From the NCBI RefSeq assembly GCF_047948215.1, contig NC_134463.1:98608657-98672656 (forward strand): 64,000 nucleotides of DNA, in the 5' to 3' direction. Below, in pieces: positions 46,040 to 55,450 of the stretch. The DNA comes from Lycorma delicatula. Lineage: Eukaryota; Arthropoda; Insecta; Hemiptera; Fulgoridae. The notes beneath the pieces were generated by a model that did not search any database, had not been told where the DNA came from, and saw only the letters and a program-made list of their open reading frames with translations. The position numbers and the translations under genes are program-made. Within the stretch, counting starts at the first letter, position 1; each line of letters opens with the position of its first letter.

Positions 46040-46565
46040 ACTCTGTAATGACAACGTAATACAAGTGTGACCTTCTACTGGATCCCCAGCCGTATTGGAA
46101 TTTCAGGCAATGAGCGCGTTGATCTTGCGGCAAAATAAGTTTGTTTCCAGTCTCCTTTCATCAATCTCGTTGTTTCGCATTAACTTGTTTGTTTTCTGAA
46201 GAGTGTAGTTCGTGATGAGCGGCAGAATAAACCTCGTCCAGTTAAGGACATGTGTCACCCTGGAGCTCTTCATGTACGATTAACCATCGTGAGGAGGTTA
46301 TTATCTGCCTTTTGCGAATAAGGCACACTAGGCTCACTTATGGAAATACGATGTTTGAGATTGTTGCGTTTGTGTTTGCTGCGACTGCCAATTGACGGTA
46401 CACCACGTAATAAGGGACTGTGTCTGTTATGAGGTACTGCGTCAGAAATTTAAATTTGGGGCTAACATTTAAAATATTTTACGTAACGATATGACTATAT
46501 TATCGAACGTAATACGGTCTCTGAAGGCCGTACATCTGGATTCAAAAATTTGATTATTCATACAG
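46040..46565 (+). pseudogene. LINE RNase H end and C-terminal zinc finger
   Basis: The plus strand begins with NDNVIQVTFYWIPSRIGI and SGNERVDLAAK, the end of an RNase H domain ('W.P.H.GI.GNE.AD..A', with the His of the motif changed to Arg). After stops comes a basic linker (QNKPRPVKDMCHP). In another frame follows CDCQLTVHHVIRDCVCYEVL and RQKFKFGANI, the C-x2-C-x7-H-x4-C zinc finger that closes LINEs of the I/Outcast/R1 type ('L...H.L.EC..Y...R.K'). The zinc finger stretch is intact, while the RNase H part is broken by stops. The upstream RT is missing. Confidence 0.78.
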
Positions 46566-47159
46566 TTTCTTTAGTCTATTTAAGCCGTTTGACGTACGCC
46601 AGATAGTATTTTTGTTCTTTTAAGTTAAATTTTAATTATTCTATTTTATCGCGGTTTTAATTCGCTTTAAGCATGCTACATGCGAATTTTCTTCTGTTCT
46701 GTGTTTGTACGTTACTTTTGTGTAATTTTTAGGTTAATCTTTTAAAGTTAATTTTTTAATATATTGTGTTCGGCTGCTAATGACGTTACTTCGTTTTGCG
46801 TCCGGAAAAAAGAGAAAAAAGTATGTATTGAAGAAGAAAATATTATGTACCTAAGTGAAAAGACTTAGGAAAAGTTTTTGATTGTTTGTAAAAGAAATTA
46901 CTAATCTCGTTTTACTCAAAAATCAACCAGTAACAAAACGTTAAAAACAAAAATTGTAATTGTAATGAATTTAGATTATGATACAAATATAAGAAAACAA
47001 TATCTTATTATTAACAATTATTAGTAGCAAAGGTCAAAATTATAGTTTCTACTACAAACGATATATTTTTCAATTTTTATAAAAAAAGAAAATAATTGGG
47101 AAATATGTTCTTGTAATTTATTAAGATAATTTTATAGGGAACATCTTTTTTTTTAGGAT
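46566..47159. other. A+T-rich spacer
   Basis: This contains the probable 3' UTR of the preceding LINE and A+T-rich sequence. No gene is seen. Confidence 0.55.
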
Positions 47160-48120
47160 TTGTAGGTCACAGTTGAAGACTAGTCAACTTTGGTTCATCT
47201 TTTCATTTTACTTTTTTTCTTGATTGCTTCTCAATACTTCTTCATTCTGTCAGATCTTGCTTTTTTGAGTTCTTCTGAACGAACCCTCGTTGTTGTTTTC
47301 TTTTCTTTAATTTTAAATCTGGAGTTTGCTTCTTTTAGTATTTTTATATTATCAGTTTTGATTCGTAAATCTTCTATTGTGATTTCTAATTCTTGCATAT
47401 CTTTTTTAATTTCGGTTATCCAGATCGGTGTTTTGGACAGTTTCCAGTATTTTTCTACCAGTTTCCTGACGAGCCTGTTCGTTTCTGTTCTTATTATGTG
47501 TCCAAAGAAGGAGATTCTTTTCTTTCTAAAGTAGTCTAGAACTGGTTCTACGTCTTTATGTACCTTTGTACATAAAAGTCGTTTGGTATAAGTCTCCATT
47601 CTTCCCCATCAGTAAGTCGTTTTTTATTTATGCACATTCTTAGAATTCTTCTTTTTATTCTTTGCATCTCTGCTGAGTAGGAAATGTTGGATCTTAGTTT
47701 GAAGAGTGTTTCGCTTCCATATAATATTTATTGTAGGTCTGTTTACAATTTTATAATGTCTGAGTTTGGTATCTATTGAGATGCATTTTTTGTTTCGGTG
47801 GTATTTTGTGCATAACTGAGGTTTTATGTTCTTTCTTTCCAGTTTATTTTTTCATTGAGGTCATGTGTGATAATTTCTCTTAAATATTTAAACCGTTCAA
47901 ATAGTTCGACTTTGTGTCCGTTTATGATTACGTGATTCAGTACTAAGGGATTTATGGCCAATAGTCTAGTCTTTTTATATGATATTCTTAGGCCTATTTT
48001 TCCTGCTAGTTCTTCCAATGAAGTTACTTGGATTCTAGCTTCTGCGATGTTATTGACTAGAAACGCTAGGTCATCTGCAAATCCTAGACAGTTTACTTTG
48101 ATGTAGTTTACATGGTCCCT
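47160..48120 (-). pseudogene. LINE RT end plus C-terminal domain, minus strand
   Basis: The minus-strand frame from about 48018 reads MEELAGKIGLRISYKKTRLL, then NGHKVELFERFKYLREIIT, the post-catalytic part of a LINE reverse transcriptase (thumb side, 'G..I...KT' and 'F.YLG..I'). Across shifts it gives TKLRHYKIV, GSETLFKLRSNISYSAEMQR and IKRRILRMCINKKRLTDGEE. It ends with FFGHIIRTETNRLVRKLVEK, WITEIKKDMQELEITIEDLR and SEELKKARSDRMKKY. The 3' end (about 47160-47215) reads, in sense, 'aaccaaagttgactag'. It is the fullest of four relatives in the window (12551, 39545, 53205). Several frameshifts and stops make it inactive. Confidence 0.82.
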
Positions 48121-48561
48121 TCCTTTCCAGGGAATAGCATTACTACAAAAAACAGCAATTCTGAATATTGTATCTTAATAACTTCTTTCAGTAGAGCTGA
48201 AATACTGGGATTGAATAAAGAAACAAATTATATTCCTTTCTTTTATAAATTAGGAATTATACACGCTTCTTAAACATCGTAAGATAAAAGTAAATTATTA
48301 GAAAACTAATAAAAAAATTATTAAAAAGGCTAAAACTTTTAAAAATAACTATTTATTTTAATTTAGTTGAATTATATATATATATTCATATATAAAATTT
48401 GTAAATGAAATTTTGCGAGAGAAAAATTACATAGTACAAAAGAAAATTAAGCATAGGTTGAAACAATTTTCCGAAGAAAGTTATTTTTAAATTAGAAATC
48501 CACCTTTATTTTAAATTACAAAAAAACTAAGATACAAAAAACTTCTTTGGGCAAAATGTTT
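48121..48561. other. A+T-rich spacer
   Basis: No feature is recognised. The beginning may still belong to the decayed RT of the minus-strand LINE. Confidence 0.5.
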
Positions 48562-48611
48562 AATTATTATTATTATTATTATTATTATTATTGTTAATAA
48601 TAATAATAATA
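48562..48611. repeat. (TTA)n / (TAA)n microsatellite
   Basis: About ten TTA units are followed by TG and then TAA units, making the tract nearly self-complementary. Directly after it, 'ccaagtcaactttggtcc' (48612-48629) resembles the antisense 3' end of the LINE at 47160. The tract may therefore be the microsatellite tail of another antisense LINE end. Confidence 0.85.
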
Positions 48612-48639
48612 CCAAGTCAACTTTGGTCCACTTCTTTTT

Positions 48640-49508
48640 TTTATTTTCATCAGTGATATTATGGAGCATGTTAGTTGTTCTGTCCTAATGTTAGCTGATG
48701 ACATCAAAATCTATAGGAGGATTTCTTCGGATGCAGATCATCTGCTGTTACAGAGAGTGTTGAACGAGGCTTGGTTGTGGTCTGTTGAGAATAATCTTCC
48801 TTTGAACCTTGGAAAGACGAAGGTGTGATGTCTTTCACAAGGAAGACGAATTGGTCTGGTCATGTTTACTTTAGGGCAACTCTCACATTGAGCGAGTTCA
48901 GGAGATGAAGGACTTAGGGGTTCTTTTTTGACATGCAGCTTTCTTTTAAACGTCACATTGAGGCCATCACTTCATTGACAAGAAGAGATGTGGGGGTTGT
49001 AAAATGTCGTCGTTTTATATTGATAATTTCATGGTTATTACTGTATAAAATACTTGTTCGTCCTCTTGTTGAGTATTGTACGGGGGTCATTTGTAATAGA
49101 GATCGTAGTTTCACTAACGATTTGATTGAAAGCGTTCAGAAAAAACTGCTTTGGTCGTTTAGATGGAGGTTTCCTGGTCTTCATGATACCACTTCCTGCA
49201 CTACTCAATGCAGAGACTTGAACTTAGAGAAACTGGACGATCAGCGAACTGTTTTGGATTTGACGTTTGCTCCAGATCTCCTCCACGGTACTAAGCCGGA
49301 ATGTCGGGAATTACAACTGCGGGTGCTAGTTCGGAACGTCAGAGGCTTTAGGCCGTACTTCGTTAGAACAGTTTCTAAGTGTTTTCCAATATTAAGATGC
49401 TTTGGTCTGGCAAATAGTTTCGCTGATCTATTAAATCTTTTTGTTCGTCCATCTGTTGATGAAACGTCGAGCTGAAAATGGTAACACTGATTAGGTTGTG
49501 CTAGTTGG

Positions 49509-49543
<35 letters not shown>

Positions 49544-50370
49544 ATTTTTTATACTTCTTTCAGTGTCTAGATATTATTAACTTTTTCATACTCATTTAAT
49601 CACCTCCGAAATAATAATATTCAGAATTATTTTCTGTTATTGTTTCTTGTGGATACCCCCATTGATTCCTTGGCACCTAGCCTTCACTATCCGTCTGCGG
49701 TACTGAGGTTGTATGAGGAGTGATGGAGTGCAACATAAGAATTGTTTAATAATAATCATTATTTTTTATGAATTTGTAATTCATATTATTGTAAAATGTA
49801 TTATTATAAAATTATGTTCTGGATTTTTTATATTTTGAATTTTGAATTGTGTTTCTGAATTGTAAAACTGTAAATTGTTACCTCTGTAATTCTTGTTTCT
49901 TAATAATCGTCATAATTATAACTCTGGTTGTTGTATTCGTTTTTATGAATTTGTAATTATTTTTATTTTTTTAAATATATTATTATTAAAACTGTGTTCT
50001 AGATTTTGTATATTTTAAATTATGTGTTTAACTGTAAAATGTTAGTAATTATTGATACTTATTAATTGTCATAATTATAATTCTGGTTGTTGTATTAATT
50101 TTATGAAATCGTAATTATTATTACTTTTAAAATGTATTATGATAATATAAAAATTATATTTGTTATGTTTTGGACTATTATTATTATGTTATGCATAGAC
50201 TCATTACTTCATTTATTATTACTTATATACATGTAAACGTGTTATTGATTTGAATATGTTAACGTTATATTATACATTATTAGATTTTTATGTTCACTGT
50301 ACCTTATGCAAAGGCTCAATTAGTTGTTCCGTTGTACAAAATAAATAAATAATAATATTTATTATTATTA
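48640..50370 (+). pseudogene. LINE reverse transcriptase 3' half with long 3' UTR
   Basis: The plus strand starts with SDIMEHVSCSVLMLADDIKI and YRRISSDADHLLLQ. This is the catalytic box (FADD as LADD) of a non-LTR reverse transcriptase. It continues with WSVENNLPLNLGKTKV and, after shifts, 'DLGVLF' equivalents. A 180-codon open frame (48933-49475) follows with MQLSFKRHIEAITSLTRRDV, LLYKILVRPLVEYCTGVICN and IESVQKKLLWSFRWRFPGLH, the thumb and C-terminus. The coding part ends at 49473-49475. A 3' UTR of about 0.9 kb follows, with a TA microsatellite at 49513-49541. It ends at about 50335-50370 with an AATAAATAAATAAT tail, as in many LINEs. Both aspartates of the box remain, but frames are broken upstream of 48933. 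Confidence 0.82.
49513..49541. repeat. (TA)n microsatellite
   Basis: An uninterrupted TA run of about 14 units lies in the 3' UTR of the LINE at 48640. Confidence 0.9.
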
Positions 50371-51772
50371 TTTGCTTGTTGATTACACATTCAAATTTTT
50401 CGTGGGAGGTGAAGTAAAACAATGTTCTACTTGTATTATATTATAATTTGAATTAATCTATTTTATCTTTATTCCTCCCGGTAAAAATAGTTTTTACAAT
50501 TTACCGGATATGTAGAATTTCATTTGAGTAGAACATTTTCGGGTATTAAATCAAAGAAGATTTTTAACAGGTTTCATAAGAAATAACTTATATTTTTAAA
50601 TTCTGACTGACCGATCTAGGTACGAGATTAAAGAATAATAAATTGATACCCAGTAATTTATCTGTACAATGTAGTTATGTATTAACAAAAATAAGGGAGA
50701 ATTGTTTGCGTCATTAACTTTGGAAGAAACAGACGGCTTTGGGATGGTTGATGAAGTATCGAATAAAGAAACGTGATTTAGTCATCAATTGTGTAGCGGT
50801 AGGTAAATTTCCGTACGTGTAATATATAAATATAAATGAATGAAAATGTAACAATTTTTCTTAAAACACTTTTTTTAAATATTACAAAAAAAAAATATTT
50901 ACATGATAATTTACAATACATATTACCAACATTAAAAAAACAAACAGAATTTTCTCACTAGTTATTATACATCCGTAGATCGCAGACTGTCTATCTACAT
51001 CAGGTCAGTTTTATATTAGCATTTTTAATGGATGTAGGCGTTATGATTGATGTTTAGTATAATTGTTTCAAAGCAGGATGTTAATGTCGTCGCCGTCATT
51101 CGGTGTTTTTAAATTCATAATTCATCTTGCCTTGTATTCATGAATTAGTATTGTAACTGAAATGTATTTACATAATCCTACGTGTTATGATTTCTTCATA
51201 ATACATACACGTATGTTTATTCTTTTCTATCTAGATTTTTGTAACTCTCAATAGGCTGTATAGTAAGTTAAATGAAATTATTATTATTATTTGCTATTAA
51301 TCTTAGCCAGACCATTGAGGGACTACAATACAACGACGAAATCTTTCGCCATTTCAAGGAATGCATTTAATCTTGTGATGTATGAGCAAAAAAACAAATG
51401 AAAAATTTCCTGAAAATTATAATATTACTAAAAAAGGAACTAATTTCAGGTAATCCTTGGGTACCCCTATTGACATTAGATGTATATATCTAATAATAAG
51501 TGCATATTTCTCGATTGGATATTATAATAAAAACAGAAACTCAAAATATTTAAATCACAACGCAGATGGTAAAAATAAATACAAATACACAGATAAAGTA
51601 ATTAGATCACCAATATTCAATTTTCATAAATATTTAGGTAAACCAACCATTATAAAATTTACAGTATTATATAAAACAAATAATCAAACCATTGAAACGA
51701 CGTTTCGCTTCAAATGTGAAACTTTATCAAGTGCAACTACACTGATTTATTTGTGATCTGAATATTTTATGC

Positions 51773-51812
<40 letters not shown>

Positions 51813-52674
51813 GTGTGAACATATCCTCTTGTAAAATAAGTAAATTAGTTTTACATCAACATAAAATCACTAAGGTTGATATTTCTAAAATTACATCCGA
51901 TAATGTGGCGTGGTTAAAAATAAAAAATTCTGTATAAAAATAAGTATTAAAATGCAACGAAAGCGCTCTTTTAATGTTGAATTTTAACGGTTAGACTAGA
52001 TAAATTGACGGTTAAAAAATATATTCGATAATAGAAAATGCTAATAAATCTTAGATAATATTACTTTTATGTTGAATGATTAACGTTACATGATTTTTAA
52101 TTAATATATCACAAAATGTATGTTTCTTTTTTTTAAATAGTTTTAAGCGTTTTTCTATAAAAATATGATAAAAGTTTTAATAAAATTTTATCAACTCCGT
52201 TTTTGTGAAATTTTAATTTAACCTCGGATATGCAGATAAAAATGTCGCTGATTACACTAATGGTAGATTCTATCGACTATATTGTTAGTAGGTAATTACT
52301 TTTTTAATGTTAAATTTTAAATGTATTTTTTTATTATAAATTTGAATAATTTAAATAGAATAAAATATTTCCCTAATTAATAATTCATCTAATAATAAAA
52401 ATAATAATTCATCTAATTATGTATATTATAAAAATATATATTTAATAAATATTAATTATATAAATATTTCGTTGTTACTTTTTTCTCGGTTTATTTTCTT
52501 AAGTGTAAGAAATTTATTATTATTTATTAATTAATTTATAATATTCAAATTTTTTTTATACTTTAAAGTTAAGAAAAAATTTTTACTTAAAAATTTCGTT
52601 GAATTTAAATCAACTTTAACATTTATTTTTAAGTATTGAAAATATAAAATGTTTTTTAATTAAATTTGCCTACG
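50371..52674. other. A+T-rich DNA, no recognised gene
   Basis: No gene is supported. The 99-codon open frame at 51457-51756 (rich in N, K, I and Y) is not recognisable. The sequence becomes very A+T-rich from 51900 onward. Confidence 0.55.
51778..51810. repeat. (TA)n microsatellite
   Basis: An uninterrupted TA run of about 16 units, with no associated feature. Confidence 0.93.
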
Positions 52675-52743
52675 AAGGTATACTGGTAAACTCTTCGTCG
52701 AAAATCTCCTGTTTAACATCTGATTTTCAAAGGAAAAGGAAGG

Positions 52744-52787
52744 TTCTGAGGTTCAAATTATTAGTAATAATAATTTGAACCTCAGAA
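52744..52787. repeat. Perfect hairpin, 20-bp stem, 4-nt loop
   Basis: TTCTGAGGTTCAAATTATTA (52744-52763) pairs exactly over its whole length with 52768-52787, around a GTAA loop. It lies at the position of the SINE box B. This is the longest perfect short-loop hairpin I found in the window. Confidence 0.95.
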
Positions 52788-52993
52788 ATTGATTAGTAAT
52801 CTTTCTATCAGGAAAAGTAATTAACTTTTATCAGGATTTGAACCTCAGGATTTGATTACTAGACAGTGGATAACGTGTACTTTGGTGGTTGAGATTCAAT
52901 TAACCACACAACTCGTGGAATGGTCGGTTTGAGTAGGTAGATGAATACACCTTCTGCATGTCTTACACATCATCCTCCTCAAAGTGTGCCATA

Positions 52994-53007
52994 GGGGGGG
53001 GGGGGGG
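52994..53007. repeat. Poly(G) run, 14 bases
   Basis: Fourteen consecutive G residues at the end of the SINE copy are striking in such an A+T-rich region. This could be a real homopolymer expansion or a sequencing/assembly artefact. Confidence 0.9.
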
Positions 53008-53204
53008 TTGCTTATTTTTCACTAGTTGAACAGATTGAAACGTATATATTAAAAAATTAACATAAGTAATTTTCATTAAAATAAAAAAAAAAACGTTTTG
53101 ATGAAACGCTAACAAATGTTATGTATTTATATATTTTATAAATAAAAATATATTTATGACATAACACCAATACAAGTAAAATTTATCGGTCTACTATCAG
53201 AACC

Positions 53205-53420
53205 ATTTACAATAGAAACAAAAGTCAGGCAAGGCGATGGGTTATCTCTACGTATCTTAAACACGGTGTTGGAAAAGGTGGTTTGAAAATGGAGGGAGAT
53301 CAAATTAGGCAGATTAAAAGAGAGAATCGATTGTTAGACTTTTGCGGACGACGTAGCAATATTGATAGAAAACACAACAGAAAAAATACAAATAGAAACG
53401 AAGAAGAAAAAGAAAAAGAA
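53205..53420 (+). pseudogene. LINE reverse transcriptase core fragment (VRQGD ... FADD)
   Basis: The plus strand reads KVRQGDGLSLRILNTVLEKV (53222-53281), the conserved 'RQGDPLSP.LFN..LE' motif of non-LTR reverse transcriptases. After a stop and shift it gives TFADDVAILIENTTEKIQIE, with the catalytic FADD box at 53341-53352 intact. The distance between the two motifs is shorter than usual for this enzyme, so an internal deletion is likely. The following sequence is a purine-rich run. The motifs fit the same group as the LINE fragments at 12551, 39545 and 47160, supplying the part missing there. Confidence 0.8.
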
Positions 53421-54635
53421 AATTTAAAAAAATATATATTTACTGTAGTCCGTAGTGGCCGAAACGAAATATAAAAAAATACTATATATATTTTCAAATT
53501 TTAAATATATAATAAAAACAAAATATTAATACGGTTTTAAAAATAAACTATAAGGAGGATAATTTTCATTATATAAAATTATATAATGATGCATATTTTT
53601 AATCATTTATACTTAATATGCGATTAGTATTTATACTATACAAAATATGCGAGGTATTGTTTCCGGCTATTTGAATAATCGGCTAGATTTCCGGTTTTCA
53701 ATTTGAATTATCTAAACTGATACTAAATATGATTTATTATTATTAACTGTAGTAAAAGTCTTTCTTTTCTTACAAACACACATACAATGTCGTTTTTTAG
53801 CAACCATTGTTTGTTTAGTTACTTTTAATTAATATTTTAACATTGTCTTTTCTCTTTTATAATAATTGTTAGATTTTTTCCAGTTGTCAGTTTTTACTCC
53901 TTTTATTATTATTTATAGAAAAGGTGATTTTTGAAAATGGAAATTGGTATCTATCTTTCTTTAGATTTTTATTATTTTTTTAAAATGGATTTTGAGTGGT
54001 TTTAATTTTTCAATTTGTTTCAATAAAAATGTATTATTTATCTTTCTTTGTGGATTAATATTTCATAAAAATCGTATCAATTAACTAATATATGGGTTGG
54101 AAAGTAAAAGACCAAGTCATAATTTTTTAATTAAAAAATATTTTTATATTAGTCAATTTTTTTTTGGAAATACGCTTTCTAGCGATTTAAAATCTCAGTT
54201 TTATGAAAAGATTTATTAAATTCCTTACTGAATAAAAACTACACCTTTTTAATGTAAAATTTTCCAAAATAATGTGCCTATGACACATAATAATAGTAAC
54301 TTTTGTAATAAACTGTTGGACGATAAAAATACTAATCTAACGTAAATTAACTTTTTTATTTAGATTTCTTCATTTCGTATTTTATCGATTCAACAAATTT
54401 TCAACATAATCCTCTAACACCAAGACTTAAAAAGTTTGTATCATTTGTTTTTATTGTTTCTCTATTTTTGATAAAAAATACATTTTTTAAAAATGTAAAG
54501 CCCTTTGAAACATCTAAACGCTTAACTATTTTTCCCTTCTCGGTTCGGAAACAAAATGCCTACTCCCAATTCAAAGTTATCTTAGTAATTTTTCTTTGAA
54601 TGGTAAGAAATCTATTTTATGGCGAGTGATAAGCC
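53421..54635. other. A+T-rich DNA, no recognised gene
   Basis: This is low-complexity A+T-rich sequence with no supported feature. Confidence 0.6.
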
Positions 54636-54702
54636 TAGCCTAACTGGGATTTGAGCATAAAAAGTTTTGGATACTACTCCACCACGGAGACCGAAAAGAA
54701 TA
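54636..54702 (-). repeat. SINE family B relic (tRNA-like head)
   Basis: On the minus strand a box-A-like CCGTGGTGGAGTAGTA is followed, about 20-25 bases later, by a box-B-like TGCTCAAATCCCAG. The arrangement parallels the SINE head at 3715-3906. Only the head is clear and the body is not. Confidence 0.5.
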
Positions 54703-54807
54703 ATTTAAGGACATTTTCTGGTTCCTTGATTTGTACCTTGTACTAGAAAATATTTTCTCGTGTACTTTGCTACCCACTTTTAATATTTTATTTTTCTTCT
54801 TACTTTC
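54703..54807. other. Spacer
   Basis: This short non-coding segment lies between the SINE relic and an R650 copy. It contains the imperfect inverted pair 'tactagaaaatattttctcgt' around 54738-54760. Confidence 0.4.
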
Positions 54808-55450
54808 TTGTACGAAGTAAAGGAATTATTGTGATATCGAAAAATTTCGGTTTTCAGATTTCAACGAAAATATCCATTTTGACCAGCCCTGAATCCGTTT
54901 TTACTAGTTTCGGCGTTATGTCTGTACGTACGCGAGACGCGTACGTATGCGAGATACTTATGTACATATATATGTAAGTACGTATCTCGCATAACTCAAA
55001 AACGATTAGCCGTAGTATGTTTAAATTTTGGATTTAGGACTGTTGTAACATCTAGTAGTGCACCTCCCTTTTTAAGTGCAATTGATTGAACCAATAATGT
55101 TCAAAAAAACCCAAAATCTCAAAAAAATGTGGATCTTTTTTTTAACTTTTTCTTAACTGCATTAATAAGCCCTCATTGAAAACTTTTCTACGATATATGT
55201 TTGGTGGTACTTATTTTCATTGGTTCCACAGTTATACCCAAATAAAATTTTAATTAATGAAATATTTTGATCGTAAAATCGAAGACACATCAATTAGAAT
55301 CAGACGTCATCTCTTTTTTTAATAAAAAAATGAAAAAAATCAAAAGTTAATAATGAAATAAAATTTGATGTACTTTTAAAAATGTGTATATGTAATTTAA
55401 TAGGCGTTCAAGGAAGTGATGTGATGTCCATATCAGATTTTTTTCACTGG
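54808..55450 (+). repeat. ~650-bp dispersed repeat (R650), fullest plus-strand copy
   Basis: It runs from 'cttgtacgaagtaaagg' through 'cgaaaaatttcgg', 'gtctgtacgtacgcgagacg', 'ctcaaaaacgattagcc' and 'ttggatttaggactgttgta'. It continues with 'acttattttcattggttcc', 'tgtatatgtaatttaatagg' and 'atgtccatatcag', ending in a T run at about 55447. Within the copy, a local duplication of the 'acgtatctcgc' phrase forms two inverted pairs (54925-54993). No protein, terminal inverted repeat or LTR is evident. Confidence 0.82.

Larger units (their letters stand above)
52675..53010 (+). repeat. SINE family A, rearranged copy
   Basis: The 3' half matches the body of the SINE at 20955-21248: 'tactagacagtggataacg', 'tttggtggttgagattcaa', 'ttaaccacacaactc', 'ggaatggtcgg' and 'acatcatcctcctcaa'. 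The 5' half is rearranged. A box-A-like 'tactggtaaactc' (about 52680) and box-B-like 'gaggttcaaatta' (52748-) are visible. The latter has been copied in inverted orientation (hairpin 52744-52787) and again directly at about 52837-52860 ('atttgaacctcagga'). It ends with a run of 14 G. Confidence 0.65.

Noticed and set aside
47190..47534. 114-codon hydrophobic frame on the plus strand
   Set aside because: It is antisense to the LINE C-terminal domain at 47160-48120 and not a membrane protein gene.
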